Below, piece after piece: positions 1-6,865 of a stretch of DNA of 6,865 nucleotides. How positions within the stretch are numbered: position 1 is the stretch's first letter; each line of letters begins with the position of its first letter. The position numbers and the translations under genes are program-made. Source of the stretch: an uncultured Clostridia bacterium (GTDB lineage Bacteria > Bacillota > Clostridia > Oscillospirales > Acutalibacteraceae); contig CAMJYF010000098.1 in assembly GCA_946409885.1 (NCBI GenBank), positions 1 to 6,865 on the forward strand, given 5' to 3'. The notes under the pieces were generated by a model. The model made no database searches. It was not told the DNA's origin and worked only from the letters and a program-made list of their open reading frames with translations.

Positions 1-1
1 A

Positions 2-78
2 TGGTCGGAGTGACGGGACTTGAACCCATGGCCTCTTGGTCCCGAACCAAGCGCACTACCAAACTGTGCCACACCCCG
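2..78 (-). tRNA. tRNA-Pro (anticodon CGG), CCA encoded
   Basis: This tRNA decodes the proline codon CCG. A full cloverleaf folds on the minus strand: acceptor stem CGGGGTG/CACTCCG with one G-U pair, D stem GCAC/GTGC, anticodon stem CTTGG/CCAAG around the loop TTCGGGA, a 5-nt variable loop, and a T arm with loop TTCAAGT. The anticodon CGG lies at 42-44. Discriminator A and a genome-encoded CCA finish the 77-nt gene. The first pair is C-G, as is usual for bacterial tRNA-Pro. The gene has its own promoter at 92-120 and so need not depend on read-through from thrH. Other tRNA genes could follow beyond the window edge. Confidence 0.97.
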
Positions 79-91
79 ATGGAACACAAGC

Positions 92-120
92 ATTATATCA
101 CAGGAGTTTCATAAAGTCAA
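92..120 (-). promoter_or_regulatory. Strong sigma-A promoter of tRNA-Pro
   Basis: Reading the minus strand, a -35 box TTGACT (115-120) is followed by a 17-nt spacer and a perfect -10 box TATAAT (92-97). A TG dinucleotide one base upstream of the -10 makes it an extended -10 promoter. The predicted start near 85 leaves only about 7 nt of leader before the mature tRNA 5' end at 78, as is usual for stable RNA genes. Confidence 0.88.
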
Positions 121-238
121 CCATTTTTTTGCAACCCGCGGAAAAATGTGAATGTGAAACAGAAGAGAAAACTGCCATTCCTCAATACCTACAGGCAAAA
201 GCCATCAATCGTAAGTCAACCAAGCTGTCGCCAGCCGC

Positions 239-272
239 CGGTCGCGGGAAAAGAGCTGTTTTCCCGCGACCG
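239..272 (-). terminator. Perfect 14-bp hairpin downstream of thrH (possible terminator or 3' end)
   Basis: The arms at 239-252 and 259-272 are perfect reverse complements (CGGTCGCGGGAAAA against TTTTCCCGCGACCG) around a 6-nt loop. It lies 64 nt after the thrH stop and is the only strong hairpin between thrH and the tRNA-Pro promoter. There is no T-run directly after the stem on either strand; the only T4/A4 runs are inside the stem, next to the loop. It is therefore not a textbook intrinsic terminator. It could be a transcript 3' end that blocks exonucleases, or a palindromic intergenic repeat. Confidence 0.45.
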
Positions 273-294
273 TTCATAGGATCGTCCGGAGGAC

Positions 295-334
295 GACTGG
301 CGACTGACGACTGGCGACTGACGACTGACGACTG
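295..334. repeat. Tandem 7-bp repeat, 5.7 copies (GACTGRC)
   Basis: On the plus strand five full units of GACTGGC or GACTGAC follow each other (295-301, 302-308, 309-315, 316-322, 323-329), and a partial GACTG ends at 334. The order of variants is GGC, GAC, GGC, GAC, GAC. The array begins two bases after the thrH stop codon. On the other side a small hairpin, TCGTCC/GGACGA at 282-287 and 291-296, runs into the first unit. A 7-bp unit cannot keep a reading frame constant over a single copy change, but here it is outside any gene. Function unknown. Confidence 0.9.
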
Positions 335-336
335 TA

Positions 337-954
337 TTACCCCAGAATCACGCCCCTGATGGCGTTCAGCAGGTCGTCATACTCCTCAAAGGCGGGCAGA
401 TCGGGATAATCGGCCTTGATCTTCTCCGTGCTCTTGAACAGGAATCCCGCCTTGCTGGCCTGGATCATGCCCAGGTCGTTGAAGCTGTCGCCGCTGGCGA
501 TGGTGGTGAAGCCCACGCTCTGCAGGGCCTTTACGGTGGAGAGCTTGGATTTTTCCACCCGCATCTTATAGCCGGTGATCTCACCGTTTTCGCCCACCTC
601 CAGCGTGTTGCAGAACAGGGTGGGATAGCCCAGCTTTTTCATCAGCGGCATGGCAAACTGATAGAAGGTGTCGCTGAGGATGATCACCTGCGTAAATTCG
701 CGCAGCTTATCCAGGAACTCCTTCGCGCCGGGCATGGGGTCGATGGTGGCAATGGTATCCTGAATCTCCTTCAGGCCCAAGCCGTGTTCTTTTAAGATGT
801 TGATGCGGTAGTGCATCAGCTTGTCGTAATCCGGTTCGTCGCGGGTGGTGCGGCGCAGCTCCGGAATGCCGGTGGCCTCCGAAAAGGCGATCCAGATCTC
901 CGGCACCAGCACGCCCTCCATATCCAGACATACCACATACATATCGTTACTCAT
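337..954 (-). CDS. thrH: ThrH: phosphoserine phosphatase / homoserine phosphotransferase
   Basis: This is a 205-residue cytosolic HAD-superfamily enzyme. The family, named from Pseudomonas ThrH, dephosphorylates phosphoserine to serine and can pass the phosphate to homoserine, linking serine and threonine synthesis. Motif I is DMEGVLVPEIW with the predicted nucleophile D11 and E13, the DxE form characteristic of ThrH rather than the DxD of SerB. Motif II is ILSDTF (S94), motif III contains EKSK (K135/K137), and motif IV is SGDSFND (D156, D160). Length agrees with the family. I chose the ATG at 952-954 because motif I then lies at residue 11 and AGGAAGAGG (963-971) sits 8 nt upstream; the open frame continues further upstream only as overlap with leuS. 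It starts 23 nt after the leuS stop and is probably cotranscribed with it. Confidence 0.93.
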   Translation of the reverse strand: MSNDMYVVCLDMEGVLVPEIWIAFSEATGIPELRRTTRDEPDYDKLMHYRINILKEHGLGLKEIQDTIATIDPMPGAKEFLDKLREFTQVIILSDTFYQFAMPLMKKLGYPTLFCNTLEVGENGEITGYKMRVEKSKLSTVKALQSVGFTTIASGDSFNDLGMIQASKAGFLFKSTEKIKADYPDLPAFEEYDDLLNAIRGVILG

Positions 955-977
955 AGCGTTTTCCTCTTCCTTCCTGA

Positions 978-3389
<2,412 letters not shown>

Positions 3390-3404
3390 ATTGTTCTCTC
3401 CTTT

Positions 3405-3427
3405 GGACCGGCCCGTTGCTCCGGTCC
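3405..3427 (-). promoter_or_regulatory. Leader hairpin directly upstream of the leuS Shine-Dalgarno
   Basis: In the leuS leader RNA, GGACCGG (3421-3427 on the minus strand) can pair perfectly with CCGGTCC (3405-3411) across a 9-nt loop. The 3' arm ends two bases before AGGAG at 3398-3402. The leader from the predicted start (about 3448) to the ATG is about 60 nt. The hairpin could protect the 5' end, set ribosome access, or act as an operator-like dyad. No T-box sequence and no antiterminator bulge is seen. Confidence 0.55.
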
Positions 3428-3454
3428 GATCTCCCTAAAATCCTAATAAATATA

Positions 3455-3483
3455 AATATAACATTACTTTTTCGGAGTGTCAA
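3455..3483 (-). promoter_or_regulatory. Sigma-A promoter of leuS-thrH
   Basis: A perfect -35 box TTGACA (3478-3483, minus strand) is separated by 17 nt from TATATT (3455-3460). The sequence just upstream is rich in A/T runs (3484-3530), which may act as an UP element. The predicted start is near 3448, about 60 nt before the leuS ATG. Confidence 0.85.
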
Positions 3484-3578
3484 TACGGTTTTTCCAAAAT
3501 CCGCTTTCTCCAAAACCAAAAAAAGCGTGAAGGGCCTCCTGCCAAAGTACAGATAACAATTCTCCATTGTACCAAATC

Positions 3579-3616
3579 AAAAACAATCACCGGAGCCGCC
3601 ATCGATTCCGGTGATT
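3579..3616 (-). terminator. Intrinsic terminator of the sugar kinase gene
   Basis: On the minus strand AATCACCGGA (3607-3616) pairs perfectly with TCCGGTGATT (3585-3594) across a 12-nt loop, and the stem is followed by G and five Ts (3579-3583). It lies 86 nt after the kinase stop and isolates that gene from leuS. On the plus strand the stem is followed by only two further Ts, so it is mainly a minus-strand terminator. Confidence 0.8.
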
Positions 3617-3654
3617 TTGCGTTATTTCAGGGAGCACGGCAGAAACGGAAGATC

Positions 3655-3672
3655 ATCTCTGTAGACAGAGAT
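3655..3672. repeat. 8-bp inverted repeat with 2-bp spacer
   Basis: ATCTCTGT (3655-3662) and ACAGAGAT (3665-3672) are perfect reverse complements around AG. The site lies between the kinase stop codon and its terminator. As RNA it gives a 7-bp stem with a 4-nt loop; as DNA it has the size of a dimeric repressor operator. There is no promoter next to it, which favours an RNA role in the kinase 3' UTR. Confidence 0.5.
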
Positions 3673-3702
3673 CGGCGAACCGACGGCTTTTCCGCTGTCA
3701 AT

Positions 3703-4653
3703 TCATCGGGATTCCAGCTCCTGCAGGGTGGGCATAGCGGGGATAGCGCCGGGGCGGGTGCAGGTAAGGGCCGCGGCGCGGTTGGCGAAGGCGACGGCCT
3801 GTTCCAGTTCCGCCGACGTCAGATCCTTCAATGGATCCCGGTCACGGCGGCAAAGACGGCTGAGCAGCGCGCCCAAAAAGGTATCCCCCGCGCCGTTGGT
3901 ATCGGCCACCGTAACGGCAACGCCCTCCACGGCGCCGGTGTGGATACCCAGGCGGTAATACGCCCCCTTCGCGCCCAGCGTCACCAGCACCAGCCTTGGC
4001 CCCAGGGAACCCAGCTCCAGCGAGCCCATGCGCAGGTCCCGGGTGCCCGTCAACAGGAACATCTCCTCATCGGAGACCTTCAGGATATCCACGTACCGCA
4101 TCGGCTCCGTCATCCGTTTGACCGCCTCCTCCTCGCTCTTCCACAGGGAGGACCGGTAGTTGGGATCGTAGCTGACGCGCAGCCCCGCCGCTTTGGCGAA
4201 CCGCAGCGCGGCCATCGTCGCGCCCCGGGCGGGCTCGTCCGTCAGGCTGAGGGAACCGATATGCAGAAGGCGCAAAGGGGTATTCACCGCCTGCAGCGCG
4301 CCCAACACCTCGTCGGCAGTCAGCAGCGTATCCGCGCCTGGGGAACGATAGAAGGAAAAGGACCGCTCCCCTCTTTCGTCCACGCTCACCACCGCCACGG
4401 TGGTGGGGGCCTCCGTCGTCTCATACAGACCGGCGGTATCCACGCCGTGGCGGGACAGCGTCAGACGCAGATCGCCCCCGAAGGCGTCCGCGCCCACCTT
4501 GCCGATAAAGCCGGTCGTGGCGCCGAGCTTGGCGGCGGCCACCGCCACATTGGCGGGCGCGCCGCCGGGGTAGGCAGCAAACCGGCGGGTACCGTCCTCC
4601 ACGCCGGTCTGGGTCAGGTCGGTCAGCAATTCGCCCAATGCGATGATATCCAT
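3703..4653 (-). CDS. PfkB-family carbohydrate kinase, probable fructokinase
   Basis: This 316-residue ribokinase-fold enzyme is expected to phosphorylate a free hexose with ATP, most likely fructose to fructose 6-phosphate (scrK/frk type). The N-terminus IIALGELLTDL, the sugar-binding PGGAPANVAVAAAKLG (29-44), the GFIGKVGADAFG segment (48-59) and FYRSPGAD (101-108) are the pattern of bacterial fructokinases. PfkB signature 2 is DTNGAGDTF (251-259) with D257 as predicted catalytic base and GAGD as anion hole; many relatives have DTTGAGDAF. The ATG at 4651-4653 has GAGGAG (4661-4666) 7 nt upstream. It is a single-gene unit with its own promoter and terminator. No sucrose hydrolase or PTS gene is adjacent, so the substrate is inferred from motifs only; other hexoses or a nucleoside are possible. 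Confidence 0.88.
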   Translation of the reverse strand: MDIIALGELLTDLTQTGVEDGTRRFAAYPGGAPANVAVAAAKLGATTGFIGKVGADAFGGDLRLTLSRHGVDTAGLYETTEAPTTVAVVSVDERGERSFSFYRSPGADTLLTADEVLGALQAVNTPLRLLHIGSLSLTDEPARGATMAALRFAKAAGLRVSYDPNYRSSLWKSEEEAVKRMTEPMRYVDILKVSDEEMFLLTGTRDLRMGSLELGSLGPRLVLVTLGAKGAYYRLGIHTGAVEGVAVTVADTNGAGDTFLGALLSRLCRRDRDPLKDLTSAELEQAVAFANRAAALTCTRPGAIPAMPTLQELESR

Positions 4654-4703
4654 AGCGGGTCTCCTCGTATCATAAGATTCAGAACTATCCTGTTTTCCTC
4701 TAT

Positions 4704-4732
4704 AGCATAACAGATTCCGCCGGGAAATACAA
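4704..4732 (-). promoter_or_regulatory. Extended -10 promoter of the kinase gene
   Basis: On the minus strand TGTTATGCT gives an extended -10 (TG plus TATGCT at 4704-4709). A weak -35, TTGTAT (4727-4732), is placed at 17 nt. The predicted start near 4697 leaves a leader of about 44 nt. I see no clear operator palindrome over it. Confidence 0.6.
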
Positions 4733-4752
4733 GAGAAGGAATGGCATCAGAC

Positions 4753-4774
4753 AAAAAAAGGGTTAAAAAAGGGT
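4753..4774. repeat. Two phased A-tracts in a direct repeat
   Basis: AAAAAAGGGT occurs twice, at 4754-4763 and 4765-4774, with an 11-bp period, as part of an A7 and an A6 tract. The spacing is about one helical turn, so the DNA here may be curved. It lies about 55-75 bp upstream of the predicted kinase start, within the divergent kinase/spoIIID region, where it could act as an upstream promoter element. Confidence 0.6.
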
Positions 4775-4821
4775 AACGTTGCCGCGCCGGGGCGGGTGTC
4801 CCCGTTCCCACCGGTCGTCTA

Positions 4822-4850
4822 TCATAAATCCCGCGCCGACCTCATATGAT
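4822..4850 (+). promoter_or_regulatory. Candidate sigma-E promoter of spoIIID
   Basis: TCATAAA (4822-4828) resembles the sigma-E -35 consensus KMATATT, and CATATGAT (4843-4850) resembles the -10 consensus CATACANT. The spacer is 14 nt, as expected for this sigma factor. No good sigma-A promoter lies in front of spoIIID. In Bacillus subtilis spoIIID is transcribed by sigma-E in the mother cell, so the match is in the right place. The leader would be about 43 nt. Confidence 0.6.
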
Positions 4851-4859
4851 GGAACAGAC
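4850..4859 (+). promoter_or_regulatory. Candidate SpoIIID binding site at the spoIIID start
   Basis: TGGAACAGAC matches the B. subtilis SpoIIID consensus WWRRACARNY at 8 of 9 informative positions. A second, weaker match overlaps it at 4854-4863. The site overlaps the end of the -10 box and the expected transcription start, which would suit negative autoregulation. The consensus is short and degenerate, so a chance match is possible. Confidence 0.4.
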
Positions 4860-4900
4860 AGAAACGGTGGACGCATTCCACACTGAGAGGGGCCGGGACC

Positions 4901-5176
4901 ATGATCGATACCGCCGAGCGAGCGGAAGTGCTGGGGAAATACATCATCGACAACGCCGCCACCGTGCGGGAGGCGGCGAAGGTGTTCGGGATTTCAAAAA
5001 GCACGGTCCACACGGACGTGACCCAGCGGCTGCGGCACACCGCGCCGGGGCTGTGCGCCCAGGTGCGGCAGGTGCTGGACAAAAACAAGGCGGAACGGCA
5101 CATCCGCGGCGGCAACGCCACCAAAGAAAAATACCGCCATACGGCGGAGGAAGCGACCAAAAGAGGGAGAGGGTGA
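4901..5176 (+). CDS. spoIIID: SpoIIID, sporulation transcriptional regulator
   Basis: SpoIIID is a small DNA-binding protein that acts in the mother cell during sporulation and activates or represses many sigma-E genes. The 91 residues agree with the family length (B. subtilis about 93). Residues 21-44 form the helix-turn-helix, with AAKVFGISKSTVHTDVTQRL close to the Bacillus AKEFGVSKSTVHKDLTERL. The family block RHIRGGNATKEKY (66-78), matching RHLRGGEATKLKY, is the basic C-terminal segment that also touches DNA. The ATG is preceded by AGAGGGG (4886-4892) at 8 nt. It stands alone between unrelated genes, with the kinase divergent and an unknown gene 84 nt downstream. I see no terminator after it, so read-through into that gene during sporulation is possible. 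Confidence 0.95.
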   Translation: MIDTAERAEVLGKYIIDNAATVREAAKVFGISKSTVHTDVTQRLRHTAPGLCAQVRQVLDKNKAERHIRGGNATKEKYRHTAEEATKRGRG

Positions 5177-5199
5177 ACGGGTTTGCCGCAAAAGATAAT

Positions 5200-5228
5200 T
5201 TGACAACCGCCGCGGGATGTGCTATGCT
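5200..5228 (+). promoter_or_regulatory. Near-consensus sigma-A promoter of the lysine-rich protein gene
   Basis: TTGACA (5200-5205), a 17-nt spacer and TATGCT (5223-5228), with TG one base upstream of the -10, form a strong vegetative promoter. The predicted start near 5235 gives a leader of about 26 nt. It begins 24 nt after the spoIIID stop. Confidence 0.85.
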
Positions 5229-5260
5229 TATCCTATCAATGCTGTTAAAGGAAAAACGCG

Positions 5261-5569
5261 ATGTTCGGGAAGAAGAAAAAGGACAAAAAGAAAAAACCGC
5301 AGACGGAACAGTTCGTCTCCCTGACCGCCAACGGTGTGGAGGTAACGGCTATCAACTTTACGCTGCACAAAGACGACGACGGCGAACCGCGCCTGTACGT
5401 GCGCACGCCGGACGTGGCGGAGGCGCTGCACTATGAGCGGGTGGATTTTGAGCTGAAGACCACCAACAAGATGATACGGGTGGCAGGCAAATTCAAAGAG
5501 GCCAAAAACGAAAAGAAATGGAAGCTGTACGTCTTCGATATCGAGGACTACAACCAGTATTTCATCTGA
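5261..5569 (+). CDS. Lysine-rich small protein of unknown function
   Basis: I do not recognise this 102-residue protein. The first 13 residues are extremely basic (MFGKKKKDKKKKP) and A-rich at the DNA level. From about residue 18 the sequence alternates hydrophobic and charged residues (FVSLTANGVEVTAINFTL, then RLYVRTPDV and WKLYVFDIEDY), as in a compact beta-rich domain. No signal peptide, membrane segment, cysteine or zinc motif is visible. The basic tail could bind nucleic acid or the inner membrane surface; that is inference. Start and expression are well supported: AAAGGA (5247-5252) lies 8 nt before the ATG and a strong promoter lies just upstream. Its stop overlaps the convergent glycosidase gene by 8 bp. 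Confidence 0.85.
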   Translation: MFGKKKKDKKKKPQTEQFVSLTANGVEVTAINFTLHKDDDGEPRLYVRTPDVAEALHYERVDFELKTTNKMIRVAGKFKEAKNEKKWKLYVFDIEDYNQYFI

Positions 5570-6865
5570 TCGTCAGCGAGGCGAAGGAATACGCCGGCAG
5601 GGTGATCTCCCCGGGGACGGCCCCCTCATACACAACGGTAAAATCATGCTCACGGTCGCACAGGCGCAGCGTCGCCCCGCGGCCGTGGGCGTTTTTTACG
5701 GTGACAGGCACCACGGCAGGCTCGTCTCCGATGTTGGCGAAGGCGGCGAGATCCGTCCGGCCGTCCGTGGCGGCGCAGGTATACACCCAGCCCTGCCGGG
5801 CGCAGCCGCACCACTGCCCCAGGGCGTACAGCTCCCCGAACTGCCGGAAGGCGTAATACGCCTTGGTGGGCGCCAGGGACGGAACATGGAACAGCGAACC
5901 GTATTCCAGCCACAGCTGGGAATCGTAATACATGGCGGCGTCCACCTTGCAGCGCTGCATCTCAAACAGGGCGGCGGCGCAGTGGCTGCCGCCTTTCTCG
6001 TTGCGGTAGTTGATGTAATACTGCGTCCGGCGGTCGTCGGTCTCCACGTCGCAGATGTTGATATTCCACTCCGCGTCGATACGCTCCGTCTGCGTAAAAC
6101 CGAATTGATTCAGCGTTCTGTCCACGAAATCGCTTTCGATCTCGATCTTTTCCAGATACCGGCAGCCGAGATACCCGTGCCAGGTGAAGAAATCCAGCGG
6201 GGCGCGGGTCTCCGGCGCGGAAATATACCGCAGGAAATCCGTGAAATAGGAGGCGTCCCCGGCCTCCCACCGGCCGTTTTCAAACCTGCCGAGGATATAG
6301 CAGGAGGAATAGCCCCCCACCTTCACCTCCGGGTGCAGCGATTTGATGCGGTTGGCCGTGAGGCTGTACAGGCGGTAGTAGTCCTCCGCCGTGCCGATCC
6401 AGTTCGGGCAGCCGTAGGGCTCGCAGGCCGGGTTCAGGCCGTCCGGCTCGTTCCAGACCTCCCAATAGAGGAGGTTCCAATAATAGCCCTCCGCCCAGCC
6501 GTCGTTGTAGTGGCGCACGATATGCTCCGCCACGCCGGCCCATTTTTCCGGATCGGAGGGGGCGAAGATGCGGTACTTTTTCGGCTCGTGCTCGATGGTG
6601 GTACCCAGCCGGTACATCACCTGCATTCCGGCCTCCACCAGCGGGCGGATATAGTAATCCGTCAGAGTGAAATCGTAGGAGGCGGGGTCGTCGGCGTCGG
6701 CGGAAAAATCCGGGAAGACGTTGGCGATATCCACATAGTGGGCGCCGCCGTAGGTGCCGCCCGTATCGTGCAGGCGGGAAAAAGGCAGATGCAGGTCGGT
6801 AAAAGCGGGCAGCAGCTCGCCGTAATCCGTCTTCCGCGCGGCGTTGTTCACACCGTGAACGGGCT
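5562..6865 (-). CDS. GH39-like glycoside hydrolase (beta-xylosidase superfamily), 5' end outside window
   Basis: This is a clan GH-A (TIM-barrel) retaining glycosidase, closest in pattern to family GH39 beta-xylosidases, which release xylose or related sugars from oligosaccharides. Counting from the in-frame GTG at 6849-6851, WEVWNEPD (130-137) holds the predicted acid/base E135, and DAEWNI (259-264) holds the likely nucleophile E261. Other family segments are FSRLHD (24-29), DIANVFPDF (41-49), YRLGTTIEH (80-88) and DFFTWHGY (220-227). A C-terminal beta-rich region follows from about 330. No signal peptide can be judged. The frame stays open to the window edge and reads PVHGVNN over the GTG, which is family-like sequence, so the true start lies beyond 6865 and the GTG is internal. 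The substrate is not determined. Confidence 0.85.
   Translation of the reverse strand, partial: PVHGVNNAARKTDYGELLPAFTDLHLPFSRLHDTGGTYGGAHYVDIANVFPDFSADADDPASYDFTLTDYYIRPLVEAGMQVMYRLGTTIEHEPKKYRIFAPSDPEKWAGVAEHIVRHYNDGWAEGYYWNLLYWEVWNEPDGLNPACEPYGCPNWIGTAEDYYRLYSLTANRIKSLHPEVKVGGYSSCYILGRFENGRWEAGDASYFTDFLRYISAPETRAPLDFFTWHGYLGCRYLEKIEIESDFVDRTLNQFGFTQTERIDAEWNINICDVETDDRRTQYYINYRNEKGGSHCAAALFEMQRCKVDAAMYYDSQLWLEYGSLFHVPSLAPTKAYYAFRQFGELYALGQWCGCARQGWVYTCAATDGRTDLAAFANIGDEPAVVPVTVKNAHGRGATLRLCDREHDFTVVYEGAVPGEITLPAYSFASLTIR

Noticed and set aside
114..222. 10-bp direct repeat AAGTCAACCA at 114-123 and 213-222 (second TTGACT copy upstream of tRNA-Pro)
   Set aside because: The upstream copy has no -10 box at 16-18 nt, so it is not a second promoter; a repeat of this length could be chance.
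36..359. 107-codon plus-strand frame over tRNA-Pro and the repeat region
   Set aside because: It crosses the tRNA antisense, the hairpin and the heptamer array; composition follows the repeats and nothing suggests a gene.
3500..3578. Possible small RNA between the kinase terminator and the leuS promoter, with an extended -10 (TGGTACAAT) and a T7 run
   Set aside because: No -35 box at a proper distance and no stable stem in front of the T-run; only 3-bp pairings were found.
3940..4710. 256-codon open frame on the plus strand, antisense to the kinase
   Set aside because: Same GC-bias shadow of a gene with intact PfkB motifs; no ribosome binding site and no recognisable product.
4788..4804. 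Short hairpin CGGGG/CCCCG with 7-nt loop in the kinase/spoIIID intergenic region
   Set aside because: Only 5 bp in a very GC-rich stretch and no T-run; expected by chance.
4846..5436. 196-codon plus-strand frame overlapping spoIIID and the lysine-rich gene
   Set aside because: It runs out of frame across two well-supported genes and the strong promoter between them, and has no convincing ribosome binding site.

Overview
The window looks like chromosome of a GC-rich, spore-forming Bacillota, most likely an uncultured or gut-type Clostridia. The main reasons are a clear SpoIIID sporulation regulator, a LeuRS of the ~800-residue Gram-positive length, AGGAG-type ribosome binding sites and near-consensus sigma-A promoters. 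No phage, IS, CRISPR or defence gene is visible, and I do not see a previously undescribed multi-gene system. The interest lies in the regulatory and repeat DNA between otherwise recognisable genes.

Left part (1-3483), all on the minus strand. leuS (leucyl-tRNA synthetase) is followed after 23 nt by thrH (phosphoserine phosphatase / homoserine phosphotransferase), so the two are probably one transcript from a consensus promoter at 3455-3483. The leuS leader is too short for a T-box but carries a 7-bp hairpin next to the Shine-Dalgarno. Two bases after the thrH stop there is a tandem array of a 7-bp unit, then a perfect 14-bp hairpin. A tRNA-Pro(CGG) gene with its own strong promoter lies at the window edge.

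Middle part (3484-4900). A PfkB-family sugar kinase, probably a fructokinase, is transcribed on the minus strand from its own extended -10 promoter and ends at an intrinsic terminator in front of the leuS promoter. The 247-bp region upstream of it is divergent: it holds phased A-tracts, a sigma-E-like promoter for spoIIID, and a candidate SpoIIID box over the expected transcription start.

Right part (4901-6865). spoIIID and then a lysine-rich 102-residue protein of unknown function lie on the plus strand, the latter behind a nearly perfect sigma-A promoter. A GH39-like glycoside hydrolase converges from the right; its 3' end overlaps that of the unknown gene by 8 bp and its 5' end is cut by the window edge. 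The sugar kinase and the glycosidase suggest a plant-polysaccharide or sugar-using lifestyle, but they are on either side of two unrelated genes and are not an operon.
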